From NCBI GenBank assembly GCA_017506865.1, contig JAFCMP010000412.1, positions 744,001 to 808,000 of the forward strand: 64,000 nucleotides of DNA, written 5' to 3'. Position numbers and translations under genes: made by a program. This stretch comes from Tribonema minus (taxonomy: Eukaryota; Sar; Xanthophyceae; Tribonematales; Tribonemataceae). Below are positions 23,301 to 37,735 of this stretch, one piece after another. The notes beneath the pieces are model-generated. The model did no database searches, was not told where the DNA came from, and saw only the letters and a program-made list of their open reading frames with translations. Numbering within the stretch: the first letter of the stretch is position 1; each line of letters opens with the position of its first letter.

Positions 23301-24820
23301 CTGGCGTTCTGAAAGGCGTCAGTCACGTCTCTGCTCCTGGCATGCTAAATATAATCCCATTTTGCACTGTACGGTTCGTAAACAGAAAGGGTGGCAGGAA
23401 GCGCGCACCGTTGCCAAAATGCATGCCGCCGCTGCATTGCATCACGTTACACAATGCGTTGGTCACCTCTCCTCTTCTGGCAGTGTATTCTGGTTTCGTG
23501 TTGTACTGCACGAATTGGAGAATAGGAGAGTGAGCAGCAAGGGCAACCATTGCCTAAGTGCATGCCGTCACCCCGTTGCATCATTGCTGCAACACATGAG
23601 GGCATCGCTCGCTAACTGAACATTTCAGCCCGCCCGTTTTGCTTCTTGACCGCTCTCTGTGCCTCAGAGTGGATCGTAACAGTTAGAGACAGAGTTTCAG
23701 TTGGGGTGGGGGTTAGGTTTGACATTAGACGAGGGCGCAGGCTTCACTTGAAACTTGCTACAGTCCTATACGTGCACACACCACCAAGACATTCTCAAGA
23801 GCATCCATTGGGCAAGGGCAACGCGTCAATGCAGCTGCTGCATTCAGCCGATCCTGCAAAACCGGACCTTCAGCACATAGAGTCTCCTTCACTGAGCCTC
23901 AGGTCGAGAAGGGCAGCAGCAAATCCGTCATCGCCGAGTCGTCCGGCATCATGGCGTACATCGTTGCCACGCACGGCGCCGCGGGCGGCATGGCGCGCAC
24001 CGACCCGCTGGACATTGCGCGCGTCGAGGAGATTCGCAGCGCCACCGACGCGATGCTTAACAGCCTCGGCCCGTCGCTGGCGGAGAAGGACGAGGCGCGG
24101 AAGCTCGCCATGCGCGCGGAGCTCGCGGCCAACGCGCTCCCCAAGTGAGTGTACAGGGCCGTGCGACGACTCGCAGGACTGGCAAATGTGCGTCTACCTC
24201 CCGCGCGACTGCCAGTGTGCAGGCAAGCATTGCGAAGTATGCCATCTGTGGTGCGCGTGCTCGCCTCGGTGGTTTGCATCAAATTCCTCTTGCGACACCA
24301 ATGCAGGTATGGTCAAGGACGTATAGGCACTCTGCCCTCTTGTCTCGCTTGCAGCTCCGGCGCTTTGCGCCCGTTTCACCCCCTGCGTTCCCGCAACCCC
24401 CTGCGGGCAGGTCGCTGGCGGCCATCGACGCGCCTGCGCGACTACCGCCAACGTCGATACTGTAATCACGCTGTGTCGTGGCTCAGCAAGGACGCATACG
24501 CGCACACGCCTCTGCCCCCTTGTCTCATGTGCAGCTCCCGCAGTTTCACGCCCAACTCACCCCCTGCTTCACCGTACCCCCCTGCGGGCAGGTCGCTGGC
24601 GGCCATCGACGCGCGCCTGCAGCCCAGCGGCTACGCGAGCGGCGCCTCCCTCACGGCCGCAGACCTCACGCTCGACTCGGCCGTCGGCTGGCTCGCCGCA
24701 GGCGCCCTCGACGGCATCCCCAAGACAATCGCCGATCCGTACGCGAACATTGCGCGCTGCCGCGAGAACGTGCGGGCCCACCCGAGCGTCCAGGCGTGGT
24801 ACAAGAGCCAGCAGTCCTAG
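20392..24820 (+). CDS. Glutathione S-transferase C, sigma-like (4 exons)
   Basis: Coding exons are 20392-20436, 22005-22127, 23903-24144 and 24592-24820 (TAG); phases 0, 0, 2; 212 residues from the internal ATG. Exon 1 reads MSYTLHYFNFSGRGE. Exon 2 has PLRLALAICGVPFVDKRI and PYGVVPVLE. Exon 3 has SVIAESSGIMAYIVATHG. Exon 4 has SLAAIDARLQPSGYASG and SLTAADLTL and ends VQAWYKSQQS. The reading frame is open upstream of the ATG to 20227, with an alanine-rich stretch (YMAAAAAAYTAPAAAV) aligning with a similar stretch in GST D, so a longer N-terminus is possible. C and D pair as the closest sub-group by exon 2. Glutathione transferase function is inferred from the fold. Confidence 0.92.
20715..20775 (+). 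repeat. 27-bp tandem duplication in GST C intron 1
   Basis: The unit GGGTCCCCTTGGCAATGCTG plus TATGCT occurs twice in direct tandem. Confidence 0.8.
21175..21310 (+). repeat. Imperfect 65-70 bp tandem repeat in GST C intron 1
   Basis: Two units share AACTGACCATTGG, TAATGGCAGT/TCATGGCAGT and GCTACATTGC.GCC. Confidence 0.6.
24395..24465 (+). repeat. Acceptor-side copy of GST C exon 4
   Basis: CCCCTGCGGGCAGGTCGCTG followed by GCGGCCATCGACGCGCCTGC repeats the working acceptor and exon start at 24580-24620, about 180 bp upstream. The frame is then lost. Confidence 0.85.
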
Positions 24821-24837
24821 GAACTTCAAGTAGGTTC

Positions 24838-25015
24838 TGACTCGGAGCTGCTCCAGAGGCAGAGCAGCAGCCTGGCAGCAGCCTGGCAGCTTGGTTTTAC
24901 ACCCGTGCGTCCAGGCGTGGTACACGAGCCAGCAGTCCTGGTGGGTTCTGAGCTGCTCCATTATGAGCTGCTCCAGAGGCAGAGCAGCAGCCTGGCAGCG
25001 GGCAGCTTGGTTGTA
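24838..25015 (+). repeat. Copies of the GST C 3' end and downstream unit
   Basis: The end of exon 4 (GCGTCCAGGCGTGGTACA, GAGCCAGCAGTCCT) is repeated at 24905-24940 with the stop codon changed to TGG. GAGCTGCTCCAGAGGCAGAG plus CAGCAGCCTGGCAGC occurs on both sides (24846 and 24968). Confidence 0.85.
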
Positions 25016-26350
25016 AGACCTGCGAGTCGAATAGAGGCAAAAGTCGGTCCTTAGGGGTGTGTGGTGACACGGAGTCGGAAAGTCGTCACTGTGAGGGTGT
25101 ATATGCAGACATGTATAGAAGTTACGCTCATTAGTATTTGGTTCTCTTGGTTTCAGCTAGGATGAGTCCAATGGCTGCCTCAACAGTTGACCATAGGCCT
25201 TTGCTGCCTCAAAAGTTGACAACAGGCTTATTTCATTTCCTTCAATATAATGCACAAATGATCATATCGTGCGTGCTGCTGTACTTGTGGTGCTATATTG
25301 CGCCTGGACGCTTTCTATGCATTGTATCCTGCCCTCAGTGCCAGAGGCCGCAGTGGCGCGGGCGAGGGGGTGTGCATGCGCATCCTGAGCGGCGCGCCCG
25401 ATTGGTGCATGGCAGCGCTCAGCACTGCCGCATGCAGCGGAGCCTGTGAGTGGTTGACCTTGTTGTCGCGTACGGCTCATGGGGGCGCGCATGGCAGCGC
25501 ATCATGAGGCAAATGCGTCGTGAAAGTAGCTAGGCCGCCACACGTAGAAAAACAGCTTGCAGGCTTGCAACAGCTCCTTTGTAGGCGTTGAGAACCACTG
25601 TGCGAACGCGGTGCCGCGTATATGTACAGTATTGATTGCACTCTGCCATGTATGCATATGGAGCCGCTTTTTTGTGCCTGGTGCTTAGGTCATATTGTGG
25701 CCGCACACCGTTGAAAATGCTGCACACTTGGTCGTAGGCATGATCAAGGGGCAATGAGATACCCATCCAAAACACAAGTGCACTGTCTGCTTGTGCATCC
25801 AGCATGCTGCAGCTGCCGCCCCCGCTTTGCCACCAGGTCATTTTTTTGAAGTCACATGATTCACTTAATCTTGGTGATGCAGCAGTTGAGACAGCTGCGG
25901 TCAGATTATCGCTTCCTCTAACATCAACAGAGAGCTCATGTGGACAAAGACATTGGGCCTCAGAGCGAGAGTACATCTCTGTTCAACGCAGTTGAAGTTA
26001 AAATTCGATGAAGAGCTCAAAACTTTCTAGTTTCCACTGTATGTGAAGCAGGTAGGTAGGTGATCAGCAGGTGTACATGAAGGGACTGAGGCCGGTGCAA
26101 CGCACGCACGTATTGTGGGTTTCGCTTCCAAAGTTGAACATCAAATGGGCCGACATTCGGCCTGGAATGATTATTCTTCGGCAGATCGGCCAGCAACTGT
26201 CGACCGCGAGAGACACACACACAAAACACACAATCAGCAAAGTTGCTAAAACGAGGTGAGAGAGCACGTACATAATTCTCATAGACTCAGAGACAGTGCA
26301 GATGGCTAATTCGTCATTGCACTCTCGCATCGACCGCAGGCTGCTCTCGC
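25016..26350. other. Intergenic stretch at the axis of the B/E inverted duplication
   Basis: No gene is supported. Pairing the GST B and E exons puts the symmetry axis at about 24.9-25.1 kb. The sequence is not itself a palindrome by eye. Confidence 0.45.
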
Positions 26351-26494
26351 GTGCCTCGTGATCTCTGCAATTCCTGCAACAGCACCTCCAGCTCACCTGC
26401 TCCTGCTATGTGGTACGCTCATCGGTGTGCATTCTTCACGCTGTGCGTGGCAGCAGCGACAGCACCCACAGCAGCGATCCGCAGCACGCCCGCC

Positions 26495-30571
<4,077 letters not shown>

Positions 30572-31800
30572 AAACGTGACGGCGCGCCCTCACGGACTGC
30601 TTCAGCCGTCATGATGGCAATTGTTGCAGCAGTGCTCAGCAGCTGTGCTGCGCAATTCCGCTTCTCCATGCGCTCTCTTTCTGAGGCTATTCGAAGCAGC
30701 GCCCAGTAGTACGCCGCCCTTTACTGCCCCCCCCCCCCCTTTGCCCCCGCCCCCATCCCCATTCCGCTCCCTTCTTTTGTATCATAGCAGCAGTGCCGCT
30801 CCCTTCTTTTTTATCATAGCCAGTGCTATCGCCACGGGATCACGCCGGCGGCGCGACTTGTACACCCCATGCTGTGCTTGGTAAACGTTATATCTGACTC
30901 GGTTGGCCTCGATAGTTGACGGTCCTCGGCGCCACTGTCGGTGCAAGACGCCATTTGCCACGTGCGCTGCGCTCACAGGGCTCTTGCGAAAGACATGGCG
31001 CAAGTTTGACCGCTTGACACATTCTATGGATTTTCGCCTAGGCTGTGCCCTGCCTGTGCTGCTGTTAAACTGCCAGCTGTCTGTGCTCGAGCTCAAGAGC
31101 TTGGTGGGAGCAGGTTTTTGTGCACACATGGGGGGTAGTGCTTGGTGGCTTAAGCAATCGGCCCAGGCTTAAGCAATCGGCCCAGGCTCCCAAAATGCGT
31201 TCAAGTACCCACAATATAACCTTGTACGTAGGCAGCATCACCACCTGTCTGAACTCATTGTTGTTTTCTATGTTGAGTCGTATGGGTGCTTGCAGCGTCA
31301 ACTCTTTGCGGTTTGCCATTTGTGTCTGTACAAACGCTTACCTCGGGGTGGAACTTTGCTAGTTCAGGGCATATGGGATTTAGCTGGTGCACCCAACGAG
31401 TCTCACCTCTACAATCAACATGCCTGAACATGAACAACTTATTTGCAGGCAACCACTTTTTGGCAGGCTCGCGCTAATATTAGAAGAGACCCACCTCTAT
31501 AATCAACATACCTGGACATAACGACTTCATTGTAGGCAGCCACGCTCGCAGCCACGCTACTATTAGGTACATACATTCGGCAAAAACGCATGCAGGTACA
31601 TTCGGCAAAAACGCATGCAGCGTACAGCAGGCCGAAGCCCAACATGGTAGATGCATGTTTTCCGCCATATTACCTTCGGCGCATACGTCATGACAATGTC
31701 ATTGACGTGCTATCATGCATGATTAATGCCGTATACCCATGATTTTGAACATCCTTGTTAGGGGGCAGCATGTAGATGACTTGCTGTTTACAAAACGTGC
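30572..31800. other. Intergenic stretch between converging GST D and E, with small tandem repeats
   Basis: No gene is supported. Short direct duplications are a 19-20 bp unit (TTAAGCAATCGGCCCAGGC) at 31149-31188 and a 24-bp unit (ACATTCGGCAAAAACGCATG) at 31571-31620. A C tract lies near 30728-30742. From about 31.8 kb the sequence matches the GST B 3' flank inversely. Confidence 0.5.
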
Positions 31801-32540
31801 ATCTCTCTTGGCGCCTTTCTCACAGACTTCAAGTCCGGAGAGCCTCAGTTGATTGCAAACAAGTTGCCAACTGCCATCATATCCTGAAATGTGCAGGCGG
31901 AGTAGACAAGCGCTGCAAGATGTATGGTCGACAAAACATCAGCACACCGGCAGCAGCATGTTGGCTCACTCAGGTCAAGGTCGCACACCCACTAGTGCAT
32001 TTAGATACTGGAAGGCAGTGATGCACAGGCGCCAGAATTGGCACAACCTGGCACGCAATGACAGACTCTGTATCCGGAACGTGTGAGGGTCAAAACCAAC
32101 CCCTCCTTTCTTTCTCGCACTGTGGTACCGACAGCAGCAATGACCAAGACTCACGACTTGCAACTCGTGGACACCCACCCCTGCTAACACCACGCAACAC
32201 AAGCGGTGAACGACAAACGCAGACCTACATAGCCCCTGCGCACAGGGAAATGCGCAGCAGCTCTATCTACGTATACCAACGGCATGGGCAGCGAGGGCTT
32301 TATGAAATAAAAAATGTAGAAGCAGGAGGGGAGGGGTGGGGGGGGGGGCAAAGGGGGGAACTGACGATGCACGTCCAAGACCCCCCGCAGCCTGCTCCGC
32401 CGTTTGAACGAGGCATGCAACGAAGCCTTCTCGCAACGCGCTCATGGAAAGGGGGGGGCACAGGGGTGTCATAACCAGTGCCCTCTGGCCGCCCAAACCC
32501 CAACCCTACTTCAACAGCAACTTCAAGTGTTGAAGTACGC

Positions 32541-35500
32541 TCAGGTGCGGCTCTTGTGCCAGGCGACCACGCGCGGGTGGTCGCGCACGTTGGCCGCGCA
32601 CTTGAGGACGCGCGGGTACGCGTCAACGATGGTGGTGGGGATGCCGTCGAGGATGCCCTTGCTAAGCCACGCCACCGCCTCCTCGAGGTTGATGTCGGCG
32701 GCGGTGAGGGTGTCGCCGGACACGTAGCCGCTGTCCTGCAGGCGCGCGTCGATGGCCGCCAGGTACCTGCGGGGACAGGGCATGATGCGCAGCAGCGGCG
32801 ACCACGGTCATTGGTGGAAGGCATTCAATTTGACGGCTAAGCACACCTTGTCACCTATAGCGCTCTACAATCTTTTGATTCGCTTCCATAAAATGAACAC
32901 GTTGACATACTTCTAGATATGTTCAGGCATGTACCTGCAGCGACAGGCATGATGCAGCGACTGCCTTGAAGGACATACTGGTGTAGACAGTGCCCATACA
33001 CGGTGCTTGAAGAACATATAATGTACAGGGTGCCCATGTTGGGTGCCTGCGACCCGGCAGCTGCTACTCGCTTCGGGGATAGTTGCGTCACAAAAATTTG
33101 AAACGCCCGCGCAGCCGGTGTTCTGCAGGCTCGATGTAATGGGTGCCAGGTAGCTGTGGAGTCAAGGATGCATTCAATTTTCTACTTGCTACAAGTTGCA
33201 CTGCCGGACTACTAGGACTTGTGTAAAAGGCCCGTCATAGGCACCCTGATCAACAGCTGCCATTCCACAGAGCAGTTGTGGAGCAACTGTGCGTGCATGT
33301 CAAGCAGTGCCAGTTCAGTAGTGGCTGGGTGCACACGTACGTCAGGGGCCGCCACACAGGGGCAATTGAACTTCAACTTGTGGTTCGCATCAAGCGCTGC
33401 TTGCGCCAGCACACGCATGCTCAGAGACGCAACCGCTAGACTATGCGGTGCAGCATAGTCATGTGGGAGTCTGCCATGCATCGCAACACCCGCTCAGAAT
33501 ACTTAATCAGTTCTGCAGGTTTGTTGGCACGCACAAACACAGCAACATCATGCGTAGGTGGTGTATCCGCGCATTGCATGTAACCACAAGGCGGCCCGGC
33601 ACATGCACCAAGATGCACTAGCCCAACCTTCGGAGCAAGAATCGCCGAAAGTCAGCAGTCCTGTCAGTGCGCACCAAGTGCATTGCATGGCAATTTCATT
33701 CTTTTAAAAGGTTAAATGGCATTCCCTGCACCTTTTTGGTGTCAATGTAAGCTCCCCCGCCTGGAACTCTAATGTTCTCGTCACGTACCTTACACAATAC
33801 ATACCGTTGAAGTAGGAGTGTCGCACACTTCCAGAGCTCAAGTAATCACTACTTCCATGCACATGAAAGCGGGCGCAGGGGCACAGTTGAACTAGCAGCG
33901 CCAATCACTCGGGGGCGTTGTGGATGCGAGCTTTGGGGTTGACTACTGTGCGTAAGCCGCTTACTTCATGCAAGTAGGAACTTCACTAAACTCGGGGAGC
34001 GTCACTGCGCAGACGGCGCAGTTGAAGGCACAGCAGCGCTCACCTGGGGAGCGTCGTGGAGGCGAGCTCCGCGCGCATGGCCACCTTCTTCTCCTCGTCC
34101 TTCTCCCACATGGTCGGCGAGATCTTTGACACCATGGCGTCGGTGGCGCTGCGTATCTCCTCGACGCGCGCAATGTCCAGGGGGTCGGTGCGCGCCATGC
34201 CGCCCGCGGCGCCGTGCGCGGCGACGATGTACGCCATGATGGCCGAGAACTCTGCGATGACCTCCTTCTTGCCGTCCTCCGTCTCCACCTGAGGCGCAAA
34301 CAATGTTGAATAACATTTTTATGGTGACTGATGATAGAGAAGCTATGTCAGGGTCCCTGCGTGGATTCTGCCTGAGCAATCTACGCAAGAGTGGCGGCTG
34401 TGCGTGGCAGTGTTTTTCTCAATGTACGCCATGATGGCGGAGAATGCGGCGACGACGTCCTGCTTGCTGTCCTCCGTCTCCACCTGAGGCGCGGACACGG
34501 CGGCTGAAGTTTAATCTCTCTGTTTGGAGCTGCGTGCCTGTGTCAGGTTTCCAGAGTGCTCGGAGGCGTCCACGGAACGCGGAAACCCGTCTGCCATTTC
34601 ATCGCCTTTCACATTATTGTCCAAGTTTTCGCGCGGACCCGAGAAGCGGAAGGCAGCACGGTGCAAGCGAATGCGGGCTTCGCCGCGCTCGGCGGCGCGG
34701 ACATTACCAGCAACTCATGTTTAGTTCAACACTGCCATGACTGTCAGAGCAGATGCTGCTTTACGACGCCGACGCGGCAGCAGGCTCCAGCGAGAAGGCG
34801 TCCTCGCAGCGATGATTTTTGTGTGTACGCAGTACAGTCAGGGGACCTGTCATTCACCTGCTGCGCGCCCATCGTTAACCATGACATGAGGGCGCGGGCA
34901 CGGCGGGTAGTCGCTACAAAACCTAATTCTAACCCTAACCCTAAACCCTGACCTATCCGCTAACCCTAACCCCAGCCCTAAGCCACTAGCAGCACTTTGC
35001 TAGAGTTCGCACTGATGCGTGCGAACGGACGCTGCTTGAGCAATGTGCGCACGCGCAGAGGAGGCCGTCCTGCGGCACGTGCACTTACTATGCACATGCT
35101 GCTCTGTACAGCATGATAACCGAGGACTCGGCGATGGTCTCCCCCTTGCCGTCCCGCGGTCGTGTTCAGACAATTATTCTGGATGAGCGCGCAGCTACAC
35201 GGGTCCACTCGGGCCTCAGCCAGTTCTACTAGACTGGTAGGCGTGTTTTGTGACAATCACACCAATGCGCATCTTGTAAGGTGCATGCACGTGGCGGATG
35301 GGCACACCAGCCACAATTACGAAAGAGTACGTGCACAAATTTGTTCACGCATACACAATTGTTCATTTGTGCGCAATTAATTCAGAGCATGAGCGCCTGA
35401 GCTCCAAATAGCCCTTGGTGCCTCACATGGGCGGCGCTTCACAGTGTATCGTGTATGGTGCGAGATGGGTTGACAGGAGTGCATGATGCGCGTGAGTCAC

Positions 35501-36354
35501 ACGACCGCACACACACACAATTCAAGTTGGCACGGATTGGCAAGGGCCCTCCTGTTGATGCACGTACTGAAATCAGCGCAGCAGGCCATGCATATGAATA
35601 TTTGCATACTCCTAGTATGCGTACTCCTAGAAAGTCTATGTTCTTGGAAGGAGGTGACACACGGGCGCTCGCCTCGAGCACAGGCACGTGCCGTCAATGT
35701 AATAATCAGAAGTAGTTGACAAGTTCAAGGGTGACGCACCTCGAGCACAGGCACGTGCCCATAGGGCGGGAAGCCGCTGGCTTTGACCTCCGGCCACTCG
35801 TCGCGGGCGAAGCGCCGGTCCGTGAACTCCACGCCGCAGACCGCGAATGCCAGTCTCAAAGGCTGTCGCAGTGAGCGGCGGCAGTGAGTGAGGTTTGCAG
35901 GGTGGGGCTTGCGGTCATCGTTACGTGCGCAGCTGTGTGTGCGTCCCTCTGTTCTCTGCTGACTGCCAAGGATGCAGAGGCCAGCTCGCAAAGGTTATCG
36001 TTTGAAAGTGCCTATGCATGCGCAGGCAGACCATGTTGATGTCTATCCGCCTGGCATCATAGATGAGAATCGTGACACAGCATGCATAATCACATGCGAC
36101 AGGAATGCATAAGTGATCAAAATGATATCAACTGGTCAAATGCAAGGCCGGCCGGCTGCGTACCACGATACTTTTGCCGAGCCGAATTCTGCCTCATCAT
36201 AGCAACAAAGCATATTGTACATGGTTTTCTTTTAGTTTTTGGGAACTTACAACATGCGCGTTCCACGTGAGGATGCAACGGTTCCAGGCATCTAGCTTAC
36301 CTCAGCACGGCCGGCCATGTCGAAGTAGTGCAGCGTGTACTTGGGAGGCGCCAT
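32541..36354 (-). CDS. Glutathione S-transferase E, sigma-like (4 exons)
   Basis: Coding exons in transcript order are 36301-36354, 35740-35862, 34044-34288 and 32541-32766; phases 0, 0, 2; 215 residues. Exon 1 is identical in protein to GST B (MAPPKYTLHYFDMAGRAE). Exon 2 (PLRLAFAVCGVEFTDRRF, ending GHVPVLE) differs from B at about 10 of 123 bases. Exon 3 has EVIAEFSAIMAYIVAAHG, where Phe replaces the Ser seen at the glutathione-site motif in B (AESSAI). That could alter glutathione binding. Exon 4 has YLAAIDARLQDSGYVSG and ends HPRVVAWHKSRT. The gene is the minus-strand half of the B/E inverted duplication and shares the upstream leader block. Function inferred; activity could be changed by the Phe substitution. 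Confidence 0.92.
33790..34030 (-). repeat. Donor-side copies of GST E exon 3
   Basis: On the minus strand, decayed forms of the exon 3 end plus donor (ACGCCCCCGAGTGATTGGCG, CTCCCCGAGTTTAGTGAAGT, and GTGCGACACTCCTACTTCAA) lie near 33895-33945, 33975-34005 and 33805-33830. Confidence 0.65.
34410..35165 (-). repeat. Acceptor-side copies of GST E exon 3
   Basis: A good copy of the exon 3 start on the minus strand (GCCTCAGGTGGAGACGGAGG ... ATCATGGCGTACAT) lies at 34415-34492, and a decayed one encoding GKGETIAESSVIM at about 35095-35160. The working exon starts at 34288. Confidence 0.85.
34925..34982. repeat. Telomere-like patch in GST E intron 2
   Basis: Degenerate CCCTAA units (CTAACCCTAACCCTAAACCC and following) lie inside the intron between two exon 3 edge copies. 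Confidence 0.75.
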
Positions 36355-36547
36355 GTTTGCACTCGGGTGCTGCTGCGACAGACTACCAGCGGCGAGCAAT
36401 GAGGCGCGGGCGAAAAAGATGTCGAAAGATGCGATGATGGTGCAAATGGTCTCTGCACCATGCATGCCTTGTGTGAAAACAAGTAGTTGCCTGTGGGGCT
36501 GATAGGCTTTGTCAGAAGCTTCACACAGCATGTCTTCGCACACACAG

Positions 36548-36945
36548 CATGTCTACAAAGCCGACTTCGACAGAGCGAAAAATCTTGCGGTACACTCAGA
36601 GGCTTTCCCCCGTGGTAACGTTGAAACGCTGAGCCAATGGGGGCGCAGCTGCATGCAAGCACTCACCTTGATGACTTGTTCGGCCTTCTCTTCGAGATGT
36701 GTGTTGTGTGATCAGGCAAGCGCACACGGTGCACCAGCGTCAACAGTCAGGCCGCGGGAGAGTCACTCTGAAGGTGAAGTGTTGAACGACTCCGCCTCGA
36801 GCATAGCGGATGCCCAGCGTACAGAAGCAGTTGCTGTGTCAGCAGCGTCGCATCTGCTTTTGTTTGCAACAGCGATGGCCGCTGATGACCTGGCGCTGAC
36901 ACCGATCGGCTCCTGCGTTATCGAGCCGTTCCGCCGGCCCGCGGG
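36548..36945 (-). promoter_or_regulatory. Conserved leader block of GST E (probable 5' UTR exon)
   Basis: Inverse, nearly identical copy of the GST B upstream block. The donor ATCAAG|GTGAGTGC is at 36667/36666 on the minus strand. A GTCTGTCGCAG acceptor near 36372-36382 precedes the GST E start codon, consistent with a spliced leader. Confidence 0.5.
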
Positions 36946-36949
36946 GTAC

Positions 36950-37735
36950 TCGCGCTGCAATCGTTCTGTATGATCTGCCGATAGATGCACACTTTTGAGG
37001 CGGAGTGCTGGTCACCTTGAAATCAGCAAAACCAGCGACCACAAGTAAGCTGCAGCCTGCTGGAGAGAGCGTTGGAAGGGCAACTGATCCTCAAAGCTTC
37101 AAAAAATGCAAAAAGTGTGAACTGTAACTTATCGCCAGCAACATGGTATGCCTCAATTGCGTCAACATCTGCTATGTTGTGCAGTGCCCAACGGGACGTC
37201 AAAATGTGACATGATGACGAACCGTGCTGCACGCAATGAGTGGCATCAACAACAGGCAAACAAGAGGCACTGATGATCAGAGGCTGTGTTCACACGCAGC
37301 AGAACGGCAGAGAATGGCAGCCTGTCGCCAGCTGTTGTTTGTGTGTTCTATCAACTGTTCCAGCGATGAACATGGCGCTATTTACTGGAATGGCATAGAA
37401 AGGCATCCCCATATTACAGATATCACGAACAAGAGGGCAACAGCAGGTGTCTACTCCTACAGATACACAACAGCAATGCCTTCGGGCACACCTTTCCATG
37501 AGACGTACACAGATGGCTGCCCTTGAGACGTGCACAACGCATCATGCGCAGGTCTTGGTGCTATGGCAAGCGCGCCACCTGCATGTCAGCGCTCCCGCAG
37601 GGGTGCACAAAGGGGGGCACATACGCAGCGGCTCCCGCGCCACAACACACACACACACACACACAGCTGCCCTGTCTGCCCTGTTGATCAAGCCGCTGAG
37701 CACTGCTGTGTGTGCAGATGGCTGCTGCGCGCGTG
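36950..37735. other. Intergenic stretch between GST E and coiled-coil gene
   Basis: No gene is supported. A short CA run lies at about 37643-37665, immediately downstream of the coiled-coil gene's stop. Confidence 0.45.

Noticed and set aside
37224..37526. 100-codon frame as a transposase fragment
   Set aside because: Some protein-like stretches occur, but no catalytic motif or terminal repeats could be found.
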